Source: Saposhnikovia divaricata
Lineage: Eukaryota; Streptophyta; Magnoliopsida; Apiales; Apiaceae
Direction: 5' to 3'
NCBI GenBank assembly: GCA_036435485.1
Contig: CM071600.1
Coordinates: 160,902,546-160,966,545, forward strand
Length of the DNA stretch: 64,000 bases
The notes below the pieces were generated by a model. The model did no database searches. It saw only the letters and a list, made by a program, of their open reading frames with translations, and was not told where the DNA came from. The first letter of the stretch is position 1. Each line of letters starts with the position of its first letter. Positions 9,572 through 19,827 of this stretch are shown here, one piece after another. The position numbers and the translations under genes were made by a program.

Positions 9572-12517
9572 CGTACATTGTCGGGTCATGTAATAACCGC
9601 AAATTTTCGATTAATATTTTCTACTCGTTATTTAAATTTATTTAAAGGTCGATGCGTTAATATATTTAATTAGCGTATTTTTGGTTAAATTTTAAAATTT
9701 TATATTCGTATGTAAATAAATGTTTATTTTATCTATTTATTTATATTATTAGGTATTTATTAAAATTAGAAAATTTAGGAAAATAGGATTTTAATTTTGG
9801 ACGATATTATTTTGTTATATCGCAGAATTTATTTTAGAAAGCGAATTCGGGTCTCGTTATAATTATCCAGCAGGAAAACGACGACGTTAATGTTTCGGTT
9901 TTAACTGATCGGGTCGTGAAACTCGAGGAAGAGACAACATTTCTCGATTACAGTATTCGAGAAATTATTTTCTAAACACGATGCTCTTTTCACAGGCACG
10001 AGACATTCTTTCACAAAACACAAAACATTCCTGCACGCTCTCTTTTGTGTTATCCTCACGTTTTGTCTCGTTCACAACTTACTAGTACAGAACAGTATAA
10101 GCAATACACACGACCCTCACTTGTTCCTATATGCAAATACAACCGAGTAGTCCTATTTTCCTCTCTGCAAAAACAAACCAAGCCCATTTCTCCTAACCCT
10201 TTCACAAAACCAAAAATCCCTCTTCTTATTTTTCTCTGCGTACAGAGTGGTAACCACAGGTAGTTTTTTTTCCTTTTCTTTCATTTGTTTGCTTGTTTGA
10301 TTTTCTTTTCCATTTCCTTCGATTATTCACAGCATTCGATTTGATGTTTGTGCTTGTACCGATGTCGTAAGAGAGCAAGAGAGACTGGGTGTCGCGTGTA
10401 GTTCTGTTCGAGGTGGGTGTTCAATTGGTATTGTTTGGTCGTGCCCTGTTGTACGGTGTTGTGTGTTGGTTGTGTTGTGGTCGTGAGGGAACGAGAGAGA
10501 CGAGAGGAATGACTGTTTTCGACTCCACCGTGGTGGTGGTGGTGTCCGATTCAAGTTTTCGCGATGAGTGAGGATATTGTTTTGTATTGTGTTGTTGGGC
10601 GGTATTGAAATTGAAGGGGGGGAGTAGTTTGGTGATGCCGAATAGAGGGGGATGAGTATGGGGGTTGCTGCGTATTGTACCGTGATGGTGTGTGTGTGTT
10701 ATTGCCAGGAGTGTGGTCGTCGTTGGTTGTTTGGAGGGAGAAGAAGAGAGTAGGCGAGAGAGGTGAGAACAGAGGGGGGAACAATTGTTCGAGATGGGTG
10801 TTATGTTGGATGTGCTGTTATGGCAGTAGTAACGGAGGGGGAAGTTTTGTTTTGGTGGTTGGGCTGCGTGTGTGGCCGGAGGAATAAGGTGTGGTTGTTA
10901 TGAAGTGGTAAGGAGACGTTGGGTTGAGTTCTGATCGAAATTGAGGGAAGGAAATAAGTGATTGTTGTGAGGTTGTCTGTTGTCGAGGGAGTATCAGGGG
11001 CGACTCGGAGAGATGTTACAGTGGTGTTGTGTTGTCGGGAATTTCTGCCTCTGTTTCGAATAATAAACGGAGTAAAAACGTAACCATAAATAAATATAAA
11101 TATACATATTTATTTATTTATAAAATAAATAGAGAGATAATAATAAAAGAAGTTAAAAATTATTAATTGAGAAGAATGATTTATTTTTAAAATGAAAAGG
11201 GTGAAAAAAAAATGTTTAAAATTAGTTTATTATCTAAATTGTGAGAAATAAGAATATTTTTATAAAATAAAAGGAGTTTGATAAAAATGGAGTAATTAAT
11301 TATTAAATTGTTAAAAATAATCATTTAATGATTTTTGAATAAAATTTGGAGATTTATTGATTGGTCGATAAATAGAGTAATAATTGTGGATAAATAGGAA
11401 ATAAATGATTTCGTGTTTTAAAATTGGTTTTAATAAATTGTTAGTAAAAATGGTAATTTATTTATTTAGTGGAATATTAAAATGGTAATTGACTTGTTGG
11501 TAATAAATAATAATTTTGGATTTAAATTGAGTTATTAATTAAACAGAAATATTTGTGATCTATTGGGCATAAATTAGTGATTTAATAATTAGTTGATAAA
11601 ATGGAGTTAAATAGGGTTTTATTATGGATAGATGATAATAAATATTTTTCAGATTATCTTAGTGGGTTAAATCAGAATAAGATTTATTTATATTACGAGA
11701 TTTAAAAATGGTGAGAGTAATAATAATAATAATAATTTTGGACTTAAAATTTTTATAAACAAATAGATTGTTGGATTATTTTGTTTGAGAATAATTAGTG
11801 GTTTAATTATTTACGAGACGTAAGACACGGAGTATCGTCGGAGCCGTATTTCTTATTAAGTCGGATTTACGATTAATATTACGGGTTTATTTTATGGATC
11901 GAAGAGAGTTATTACCCGGGGTTTTAATTTCCGTTGGAGATTTTCGGGAAAATATTTTGGTATTTAAATGTTATATTATCGGATCAAGTATATTCCATTT
12001 TGACGATTCGCTCACGTATTTTCTGGTTGACATTGTTAGTGCCTAATCCTCGAGCCGTAGACCGAAGTTGAGCCCACGGGTAGAGTATAAATCTTTTCTG
12101 CATTTCCCACACTTCGAGATCGAGGCGTCGTATGAAGAAAGGCAAGTTACCTCCACGGAATTGCTTGGACAAGGTGCGAAGGATTTATTCACGGTTTTCT
12201 GCTTTATGCTCAGGACCAGAGGCAAGTTCATCTATCCGTACTCTATCGTTCAGAGTATTCGTATTTTAAAATATATGAAATGTGCGAACTAGATTTAAAT
12301 CCATAAAAGCAAATATTCTTTCTAGTGGTTTATACCAGATCTTATCCTTGCAATTTACATGCATATCTATTATTGTTGAGCTGTTTATTACACGAGATGT
12401 TTGCAATTTAGTTTATAAGTTGGTTTATATTGTTGAGACGTTTATCGAAATACTTCTTTTGTATTCGTAGAAGAGATGATAAAGATATATTTAATAATAT
12501 TTTCATACCACAGAATA

Positions 12518-12579
12518 TTTATATTTAAAAGTGGGATTATATATATGTATATATATATAATCCCACTTTTAAATATAAA
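12518..12579. repeat. Perfect 29-bp inverted repeat with 4-base loop
   Basis: Arms 12518-12546 and 12551-12579 are exact reverse complements separated by gtat. Each arm contains AAAGTGGGATTATAT or its complement. It lies in the 3' half of the solo LTR and could fold as a stable hairpin. No function is known to me. Confidence 0.95.
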
Positions 12580-12870
12580 GTAAGTTGTGATTTATTGCTC
12601 CTAAAAGCAAAAGTGACCGGAGTAACGCACCGGCCCAACGGTTACATATAAAGGGTGAAGGGCCGAGAAAGACGGCTCATCCTTCTGAGAAGTTTTTTAT
12701 TTGGGTGGTTCGAGACGTCGACCATCCTTTCTATCGATAGAAAATGAGATGTGACAATGGACTGATCATCCATTACTTGAGAAGGCGTTTCGAGAAGAAG
12801 TCCAATCTTAGATACCTTAGACTGTTAGCGGATGCCTTTGTGGTTCTGTTAATAGTAGAAGGTGTTGATC

Positions 12871-13158
12871 CGAGAAGTTATTAGATTATATTCGAATGGT
12901 ATTTTGAGAAGTTATTGATTTATCTTTGAGCAGTATTTTGAGAAGTTATTGATTTATCTTTGAGCAGTATTTTGAGAAGTTATTGATTTATCTTTGAGCA
13001 GTATTTTGAGAAGTTATTGATTTATCTTTGAGCAGTATTTTGAGAAGTTATTGATTTATCTTTGAGCTGTATTTTGAGAAGTTATTGAGATGTATTTATT
13101 CTTTCATATGAGGAGTATTCTGAGAAGTTTTTGAGATATATTGGAGTAGTATTTCGAG
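12871..13158. repeat. 34-bp tandem repeats in the solo LTR
   Basis: Five nearly identical units carry GAGAAGTTATTGATTTATC and TTTGAGCAGTATTT, with degenerate units on both sides (GAGAAGTTATTAG on the left, GAGAAGTTTTTGAG on the right). The period is 34 bp. Confidence 0.92.
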
Positions 13159-13774
13159 ATTTATAAGCATTTCTGAGTTGATCTTTTTCAAAAGTATTTA
13201 TATTTATAAGTCGTATGGAGTAGTAAAAAAAAATATATTTTGAATGAGTTGTGGTAGTATCTTAGCATACTCTATTATATTACTTGCTGAGCGCCTCTTT
13301 CGCTCATTCTTGCTTTTGTTTAAATCTTATTTTACAGAGATAGATAGTGGATGCAGTTGACTTAGTTTAACTCGAAGCAGGGCTAGTCATGGATCGAGTT
13401 GATGATCGGTTCAGAGTGATTCTGTATTTTGAGTTTGTCTACCAGATGTTTAGTTAGACTGGTATGGTAATCATATTCCTGAGTTGTAATATTTGTTGTA
13501 TTAGAATATTGTGGTTGTTATATACCTTATGTCAAGGTGATACTAACATCATAAGACTGTAAGAAAATTGTTGTACTAAGAGTTGTAAATTATTATAAGC
13601 ATTTTTGGGATTTCTTATTTCCAAGTCTATAACCTGTAAAGATTCTTGGTAGTTAGGGGTCGGATGTCGTGTTTTAGTTTTTTTTTTTTATTGGCAGTTG
13701 TTTGTTTGGTTGTTAAGGTTTTCCGCGGTAGCGACCCATATCCCTGACCCCGGATTTGGGGGCGTTACAGGTCA

Positions 13775-14030
13775 TCACATATATCGTAGCATATGTTCCG
13801 CGTATGGTAAAAATCCGAATTTTTTGCGCAAAGACCATAGCACACATAGACGTAGTGGTATACAAGACAAATAAATGTTACTGTATTCCATTTCTCTATG
13901 CGAAGGGACTGGAAAGGTAAAACAGAATACATCTTATTTACTTATAAAACGTTGTAGCCATGTGGGATATAATCTGGTATTTTCAAATATAACGATACTG
14001 AATATGAAGGAACTTCGTGTAACATAAATT
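13775..14030. other. 3' flank of VR-A, no gene seen
   Basis: No ORF or repeat end is visible. The part from about 13905 to 14020 (GTAGCCATGTGGGATATAAT and neighbours) is duplicated at 17610-17742, where it is the 3' flank of VR-B. Confidence 0.6.
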
Positions 14031-16468
14031 TTAGAGAAGACCCTTCTGTTTGCAGCATTCAATTGCATCGTCGTACATTTGCTCAAGTCCATACTTATAT
14101 TCAAATCCCGTGTCTAAGAGCTTCTTTGACGAGACTCGCGTTTCTTTCAAATCTTTCACCTTCAGGAAACTACAGAAAAGTAATATTGGCAGTCAGTCAG
14201 TCACTTGAATCCTCCTGGCCAAAAACTGATAAAGAGTTTACACAAAAACAAGACTTTACCTGGTTGAAGATACATTGTATTCAGGATATCTTTCTGAAAG
14301 AGATATTTGGAGCTTATCAACTGTTATATCAACGGCTGAGCAAATGTACCTGCCTCTAGCATTCGGGTATTCAAAAAGAAATATATGTGCAGTAGCCACG
14401 TCATCCACATGCACGAAGGATAAACAAGCAGGAAATTCATGCGGATTTTCCTCACCTGCTCAAATTGAGAACATTAAACCAAATTCATGCACTTTAGCAT
14501 GCCTACCGAGGTTTAGCTAAATTATTATTTACTGGAGTGGTCATGTATATCAAGCCCAACAAACAGATTTCATACTATATCTGAAAGGGGACATCTTGCT
14601 GCCCTTTAGCCAAATATATGCTTCCTTACCAGCAATCATGATGTCTTTATCAGTTAGTATGCAGTGTTCAAAAACAGATATATAGCTGTACTGGAAGATA
14701 CCAAGCCAATAAAGGAAAAAAAAAAAAAAACAGTTTTATGTCGTTGGCAATATGCCAGTTATTAGTTCACCAAAGAAATTCATATTCACTGGTAATACCG
14801 TTTTGAAGTGTTTCCCTAAAGTTAAAAAAACTCAATGGAATTTACTACTCTAAGTCATGCTAGATATGTTCTCTTATATCTGATATATTTCTTGGTGCAG
14901 CTATCCTCTATAATTAAAAGAAGGAAATGGCTCCATCTCCCACACGTACATCGTGCAAAGACAAAACAAGTCAACAATTGATGATGTCATTTCAGGTTTG
15001 GGTTGAGTGACCAAACCCATCAATTGCCTAAAAAGAAAAACTCCTAAAGTTCGACTTCGGAGAGGAGCTGAATAACAACATGGATGTTATTAATTTCTTG
15101 AAACAATGGAGATATAAAAGCGCAATGACGCTAATCGTCTATACTGTTTAACAAGGACAACAAGAATTCCATTAGAGACATTTTGTAGAGTTACTTTTCC
15201 AATTTTCATGTTCCTGTCCAACTGAAATCTCATCAATTTTTAAATTCAGAGAAAATTTTGTTGTAAATGTGAAGCACATACCAAGTATCACTGACATTGA
15301 AACTCGCACTGAGCCCGGACAACGAGGAGTAATGAATGGACCATGAATAAAAGTAGGAAGTACAGTGACAAGATCCAGTCCATGCGTTTCTGCAAACTCT
15401 AAGGCTGCTCTTTCAGTTAATGTCTTAGAAATGAAATATGGTCCCCCAAATTTCTTTAAAGATCTAACAAAGTCTACATCAGTCCATGAAGTTTCATCCA
15501 GTACACTTGAAGCGTCTCCACTGAACATGACAGCACATTCACTTGAAGTGTAAACAACTCTTTTCACTGTTTTTGAATCGAGGCATGCCCTTAAAATGCT
15601 TATGGTCGCATTAATTGATCTTTTGGTGATTGTTTCTTCATCTTCTTTCCCCTCAAAATCTATAGTATGCGCAACATGAAACACCCCAACACATCCTTGA
15701 ATTGATTCATTGAAACTTTCTGGTTTATCAAGATCAGCACCGAATATCCGAAGCCTCTCCGAAGCTCCAGGCAGGTTTGTGAGGTAACTGAAATCCTTCT
15801 TTTGGTCTAAAAGTGAACAAAACAAATTTTAGGCTATGTTAAAAACTTGATTGTTTGGAAAATTGAGAGAATGAAAAGGACAGAAGTACAAGACAATAAC
15901 CCACGCAAATCTGAAAGCTTAAGCAACAAGATTAGAGATCGAGTCTTGACAGCTCAATTTGATAAAAAAAAAACGGGGAAGTTGATAAACCAGATAGAAA
16001 GTATATAACAACTTTATGAAAGAGCATAACCAAAATATTTTTCTCAACAGAAATCAATTTATCCGGATCATCGTAGTACTCCATACTAGCATTTCATATC
16101 ATTCAAAAGTTGATTAGTGTACTATTAAAATCTCTATATGATAAACTCTAATACCTAAAGGCTTTCAAATGCTTCTAATAGTATCTATCTTTGTTAATTT
16201 TTTGTTAGTACAGGAATATAAGGAGCACATTGTACTTATACTGCCACACTTTTACTGCACAAAACTGGTAATAATAAGATAGAAAATAGCTTTTACTAAT
16301 TCACCAAGAGAAATGTACAAAAAGAAAATCCATTAACTTACCAGGGTGAGATCTAATTGTGGTGTTGACAGAATAGCCATGCTGAAGAAGTCTCATTATC
16401 AGCCAAGAAGCTACATATCCTGTTCCACCAGTTACACAAACAACACCTTTCTGCACACCTTTTTCCAT
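14031..16468 (-). CDS. Vestitone reductase-like NADPH-dependent reductase (VR-A)
   Basis: This is a member of the short-chain dehydrogenase/DFR superfamily, probably a cytosolic NADPH-dependent ketone reductase acting on flavonoid-like or other phenolic substrates. It has four exons on the minus strand: 16468-16342, 15806-15282, 14455-14260 and 14169-14031. All introns are GT-AG and the frame stays open through 328 codons plus TAA, close to the 326 aa of alfalfa vestitone reductase. The NADP-binding loop TGGTGYVASW is at residues 13-22. The catalytic set is Ser130/Ser131 (VVYTSSE) and Y166-x3-K170 (YFISK). The family motif HVDDVATAH lies in exon 3. I chose the ATG at 16468 because it aligns with MEKG in the sister copies; an in-frame ATG five codons upstream is less likely. 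The exact substrate cannot be read from the sequence. A MITE starts 32 bp upstream. Confidence 0.88.
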
Positions 16469-16500
16469 TTTTTTTAAGTACAAAGAACCAACTTACTAAT

Positions 16501-16880
16501 GGGGTCCGGTCTATGGCATGCGCATGCCATAGATCTACTATTCAACATACGGTTTTTTAACCGTTGGATGGTTGATCCAACTGTCCTAATTTAAAAAAAA
16601 AAATTGTATCGTACCGCATAAACTTTTTGCGGTACGGAAAAATTACAAAAAAGTCCTTACTGTTCACGTACCGTAGAAAGTTTCTGCGGTACGGTGAACG
16701 GTAGATTTTTGGTGTGAAAACAGGGAGGCAATTTGGTAATGTCTCCGTACCACAGAAACTTTCTGCGATACGATGTTGATTTTTTTTAAAACACAGCCAT
16801 TGGATGATCGATCCAACGGGTTAAAAACCGTGTGATAAATAACTCGTCCCTGGCATACGTTTGCCAGGGACCGGGAGCCC
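16501..16880. mobile_element. 380-bp MITE, Mutator-like, next to the VR-A start
   Basis: The ends GGGGTCCGGTC and GACCGGGAGCCC belong to imperfect terminal inverted repeats of about 85 bp; the inner parts include CGTTGGAT and its complement. The flanks are direct copies of ttactaat (16493-16500 and 16881-16888), possibly 9 bp with a leading c. Inside are palindromic stretches built on GTACCGCA and TGCGGTAC. A TSD of 8-9 bp and G-rich ends suggest a Mutator-like origin; hAT is the alternative. There is no coding capacity. Confidence 0.82.
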
Positions 16881-16888
16881 TTACTAAT

Positions 16889-17609
16889 AACTATATTTGT
16901 TCTTCCAAAATCTCTTCAGAATATGAACCTGACAAAATGGCAAGTTTTGTTCAGAGTGGCTCTTTGTCTCTAAGTAAGGCTCTTAAGTAGTAACCAAATT
17001 AGGCCATGTGATGGGAAAACATCATTTAAGTTGATATGTCCTTGCAGTTATCTGTCAACTTTCAGACCACATTTTGGGTGGTTTGGTTGAGAATTCAATT
17101 AATTTTGGTTGGTTAGAAACAGTGGTGTTGCCAACAGTAACAAGAGCCAGAAAATTTTACATATATAAAATAGAAGAAAAGTTTATAGCTAATGTATCTC
17201 TTTGAAATTTTTATTTTAGTGGGGACTAATAACATTTTGCATTGAGTACTTATGTAATTTTTTTCAAAATATAAGTAGTTAACGCTAAATATCAAAAAAA
17301 ATTACAAGAAGAAAACTAGAAAATTAATTTACTGACCTTAAGATATGTGTAAAAATCAAAGTGAACAAGTAATTTGGGATGGAGGGAGTAAATATTACTG
17401 TATAACATCTACTTTGATTTCTGATTTTTTTTCTACAGAGGACATCTTTACTCTTTTTCCAAGCTTTAAAGAAGCTATGATTATTAAATCATGTCTTCAA
17501 ATGTATGATGCAGAAGTGTACCACCTCTTTCTGTTCTAACACAAGTCAAGTTCACATACATGAAGTTTGTAATACTCGTAATGTTGTAGCTCACTCATCT
17601 AATATTCTT
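16889..17609. other. Upstream flank of VR-A beyond the MITE, no gene seen
   Basis: AT-rich DNA without a supported ORF. A lone GGGATGGAGGGAGTA at about 17377-17391 looks like one end of a Stowaway-type MITE, but no partner end is present. Regulatory DNA of VR-A displaced by the MITE probably lies here; I see no clear TATA box. Confidence 0.5.
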
Positions 17610-17742
17610 AAGCGACCGGAAAGGTAAAATAGACACAAATTAATTTACTTATAAAACGATGAGGCCATGTGGGATTTTATCCCGTATTTTTTTTTTTTAC
17701 GAACTAAAATGATACCGAATATGTGTTGGGCTACGCAACATC
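17610..17742 (-). repeat. Duplicated 3' flank of the reductase genes (VR-B copy)
   Basis: Segments such as GGAAAGGTAAAA, TTTACTTATAAAACG and CCATGTGGGAT match in order the sequence downstream of VR-A (about 13905-14020). This shows that the tandem duplication included 3' flanking DNA, and that 17743-19827 was inserted later between VR-B and its flank. Confidence 0.75.
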
Positions 17743-17766
17743 CATTAACTCCACATTATTATGATA

Positions 17767-19203
17767 CTAGCTTATAACCCGTGCGAAGCATGGGTTTATT
17801 TTGATAGTTTATAAAATTTATTTAACATTATAATTATATTTTTATATAATCCTTATTTTTAATAATTTTTTAATTTTAATTTAATATAAATTTATATAAT
17901 GAAATGCATGGTTTAAAATTTATTTTGTAAAATTCTAAATTAAAAATGTCGTTGACGGGTTCGAACTTTGAATTTTTAGTAAATTAATTTAATCATATAA
18001 TATATTTTATTATTAGATTTAACGATTGTTATTTATTAATAAAAATAATGATTTGTATATATGGTGAGATATTTTTGGGTGTATATTAGTGATCTCAAGA
18101 TTAATTTTAAATTAAAAAGTACTCCATGTTTTAATTACAAAAATTACTACTAAAAATAATTACGGAAAGATATGGTGTGATATTTTGGATATATATTAAT
18201 TATTGTAATATTAGTTTTAAATTAAATGGTAAAGTGTTTTAATTAGAAGTAAAATCTTTAGAAAAAATGAATAATTGAGTTGTTGGAGCAGAAAAAAGAG
18301 TCCAAGTATAAGTGGATGAAGGAATTTTAATCAGAATATAACTACGTTAACATTAGTAATTAGCTTTTTGAGTTGTTTTTGTAATATAATTATTTATTTT
18401 AATAATTAGGATAACCAAACCGAAAACCAAAACTTAGGATAACAAACCGAAAACCAAAACTTTCAATGTTTCGCCTTTAATATAATAGTATAGATAGATT
18501 TACATAAATGCATACTCTATCGTTATACTTCAACCGAAATTCAACTACATACTCTTTTAAATTATATTTATTTTTTTACGTCAACTGAAATTCAACTACA
18601 TACTCTTTTAATTATATTTATTTTTTTAATTTGTTATTTTTAGGAAGGTGTTAACAATTTTTTTGGAAAGCGTATATAATTATAAATGTTTTATAATTAA
18701 ATAAAAAATGGTAAATATTTCAAAATTCGATGAGCTCATATATAGCATTATCTTATGTTTTATTACCTGATTTTTTTGTGCTCATACATTAAAGTTGTTC
18801 AGATGAATTTACTGATTAGTGTCAAATCTCGAGTAAGTCAAAGTATTTGGCCCAAATACAAAAATTTGGTAACACACTAATATATTACTGGTTTAGAAAA
18901 ATCATAATTTATTGATAAATATTTAATCTCTTAATCTATTTGATTTGACGTGTGACTGGGATGATGACCGTGTAAACTCGTGCGCGTTTATGAGGGAGAG
19001 TCTGGGAAGAAACTTTATTTATATGGGAGTATAATTGAAAGAGCTCGTAATTGTAATTAAATAAAATATTAAATGAAATACCCTTTTTATTAAATAAAAT
19101 ATTGTTTAATTTATCTGGAAGGTATTTACCATTTTTTTAGGAAGGTGTTAACCAACCGACCAACCAATTATATCTTGTTTCGCTTATAATAGTATAGTAT
19201 AGA
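17767..19203 (-). mobile_element. Non-autonomous Helitron, 1,437 bp
   Basis: On the minus strand it starts TCTATACTATACTATTATAA and ends in CTAG, inserted between A and T. A 3' subterminal hairpin (ACCCGTGC-gaa-GCATGGGT on the plus strand, 17777-17795) precedes the CTAG end, as in plant Helitrons. The empty site survives in the window: copy 2 of the target repeat reads TATGATA then TTGTCCGCT without interruption at 19644/19645. A second 5'-type end (TCTATACTATTATA, minus strand from 18494) lies inside, so this may be a composite of two Helitrons. It encodes no Rep/helicase. A 60-bp tandem duplication lies at about 18525-18635. Confidence 0.85.
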
Positions 19204-19801
19204 TTGTCCGCTCTGGGCCATGGCCACGCCCGCACGGATTTGTTTTTGGACTCCTTCAAAAGACCTCATACTAATGGAGTTGTTTTAGCTGCTTATATTT
19301 AAGATAATTTTTCTTTGTCATATCGATATGAGACTTGCGTTGACACCCACTTTACAATCTCCCCTTAATCTAAGAAGCACCAATCTTGTGACCCTTATAC
19401 CGCCACTATTCATCTTTTGCTCCTCATCTTGCGGGACACGCCGCCCGACCACCTCAATGTCAGGAAGACTTTCGACAAAAGCCGTCCAAGATCTCCAACC
19501 GCAATTCTGGAGAGTCTCCCACACCACAAAATTTCAGTGTCAGGAAGACTTTCGACACAAGCCGTCCAAGATCTCCAACCACAGTTCTGGAGAGCCTCCC
19601 ACACCACACAACTTGCAGCCCATTAACTCCACATTAGTATGATATTGTCCGCTCTAGGTCATGGTCACGCCCGCACGGATTTGTTTTTGGACTCCTCCCA
19701 AAAGGCCTCATACTAATGGAGTTGTTTTCGCTGCTTATATTTAAAATAATTCTTTTTTATCTCATCGATGTGGGACTTGGGTTGACACCCACTCTACAAT
19801 A
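19204..19801. repeat. Duplicated repeat with inverted ends and 80-bp tandem units
   Basis: The sequence TTGTCCGCTCT...GCCCGCACGGATTTG to about 19380 recurs at 19645-19801. Copy 2 starts with its 5' part at 19621. Copy 1 has its 5' part at 17743-17766, split off by the Helitron. Within copy 2, AACTCCACATTAGTATGA (19624-19641) and TCATACTAATGGAGTT (19708-19723) are nearly inverted. Between the copies an 80-bp unit beginning CAGGAAGACTTTCGAC is present twice (19461 and 19541). The repeat class is unknown to me. Confidence 0.8.
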
Positions 19802-19827
19802 TGTAGGAACTTTGCCTAACATAAAAT

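Larger units (their letters stand above)
9589..13769 (+). mobile_element. Solo LTR, 4,181 bp, chromovirus (Tekay)-like
   Basis: The segment starts TGTAATAACCG and ends GGGGGCGTTACA, and is flanked by identical 5-bp copies of ggtca (9584-9588 and 13770-13774). There is no internal coding region and no second LTR, so this is a single LTR left after LTR-LTR recombination. Starts of the type TGTAATA and ends of the type GGGGCGTTACA are typical of Tekay-like chromoviruses, whose LTRs can be several kb; the family name is an inference. Small GC-rich ORFs between 10300 and 10900 have no recognisable product. The right half is very AT-rich (11050-11800). Confidence 0.85.

Noticed and set aside
10045..10887. 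Cluster of 60-77-codon ORFs on both strands
   Set aside because: They lie inside the solo LTR, overlap one another on opposite strands, and consist of low-complexity Gly/Val/Arg or Ser/Thr/Pro.
14031..16468. Naming VR-A dihydroflavonol 4-reductase or anthocyanidin reductase
   Set aside because: The exon pattern, length and NLPGASE/YTSS/HVDDVA motifs fit vestitone-reductase-like proteins better. A firm substrate call is not possible, so no gene symbol is given.
17377..17391. GGGATGGAGGGAGTA, a Stowaway-type MITE end
   Set aside because: No opposite end (TACTCCCTCC) is found nearby, so no element can be delimited.
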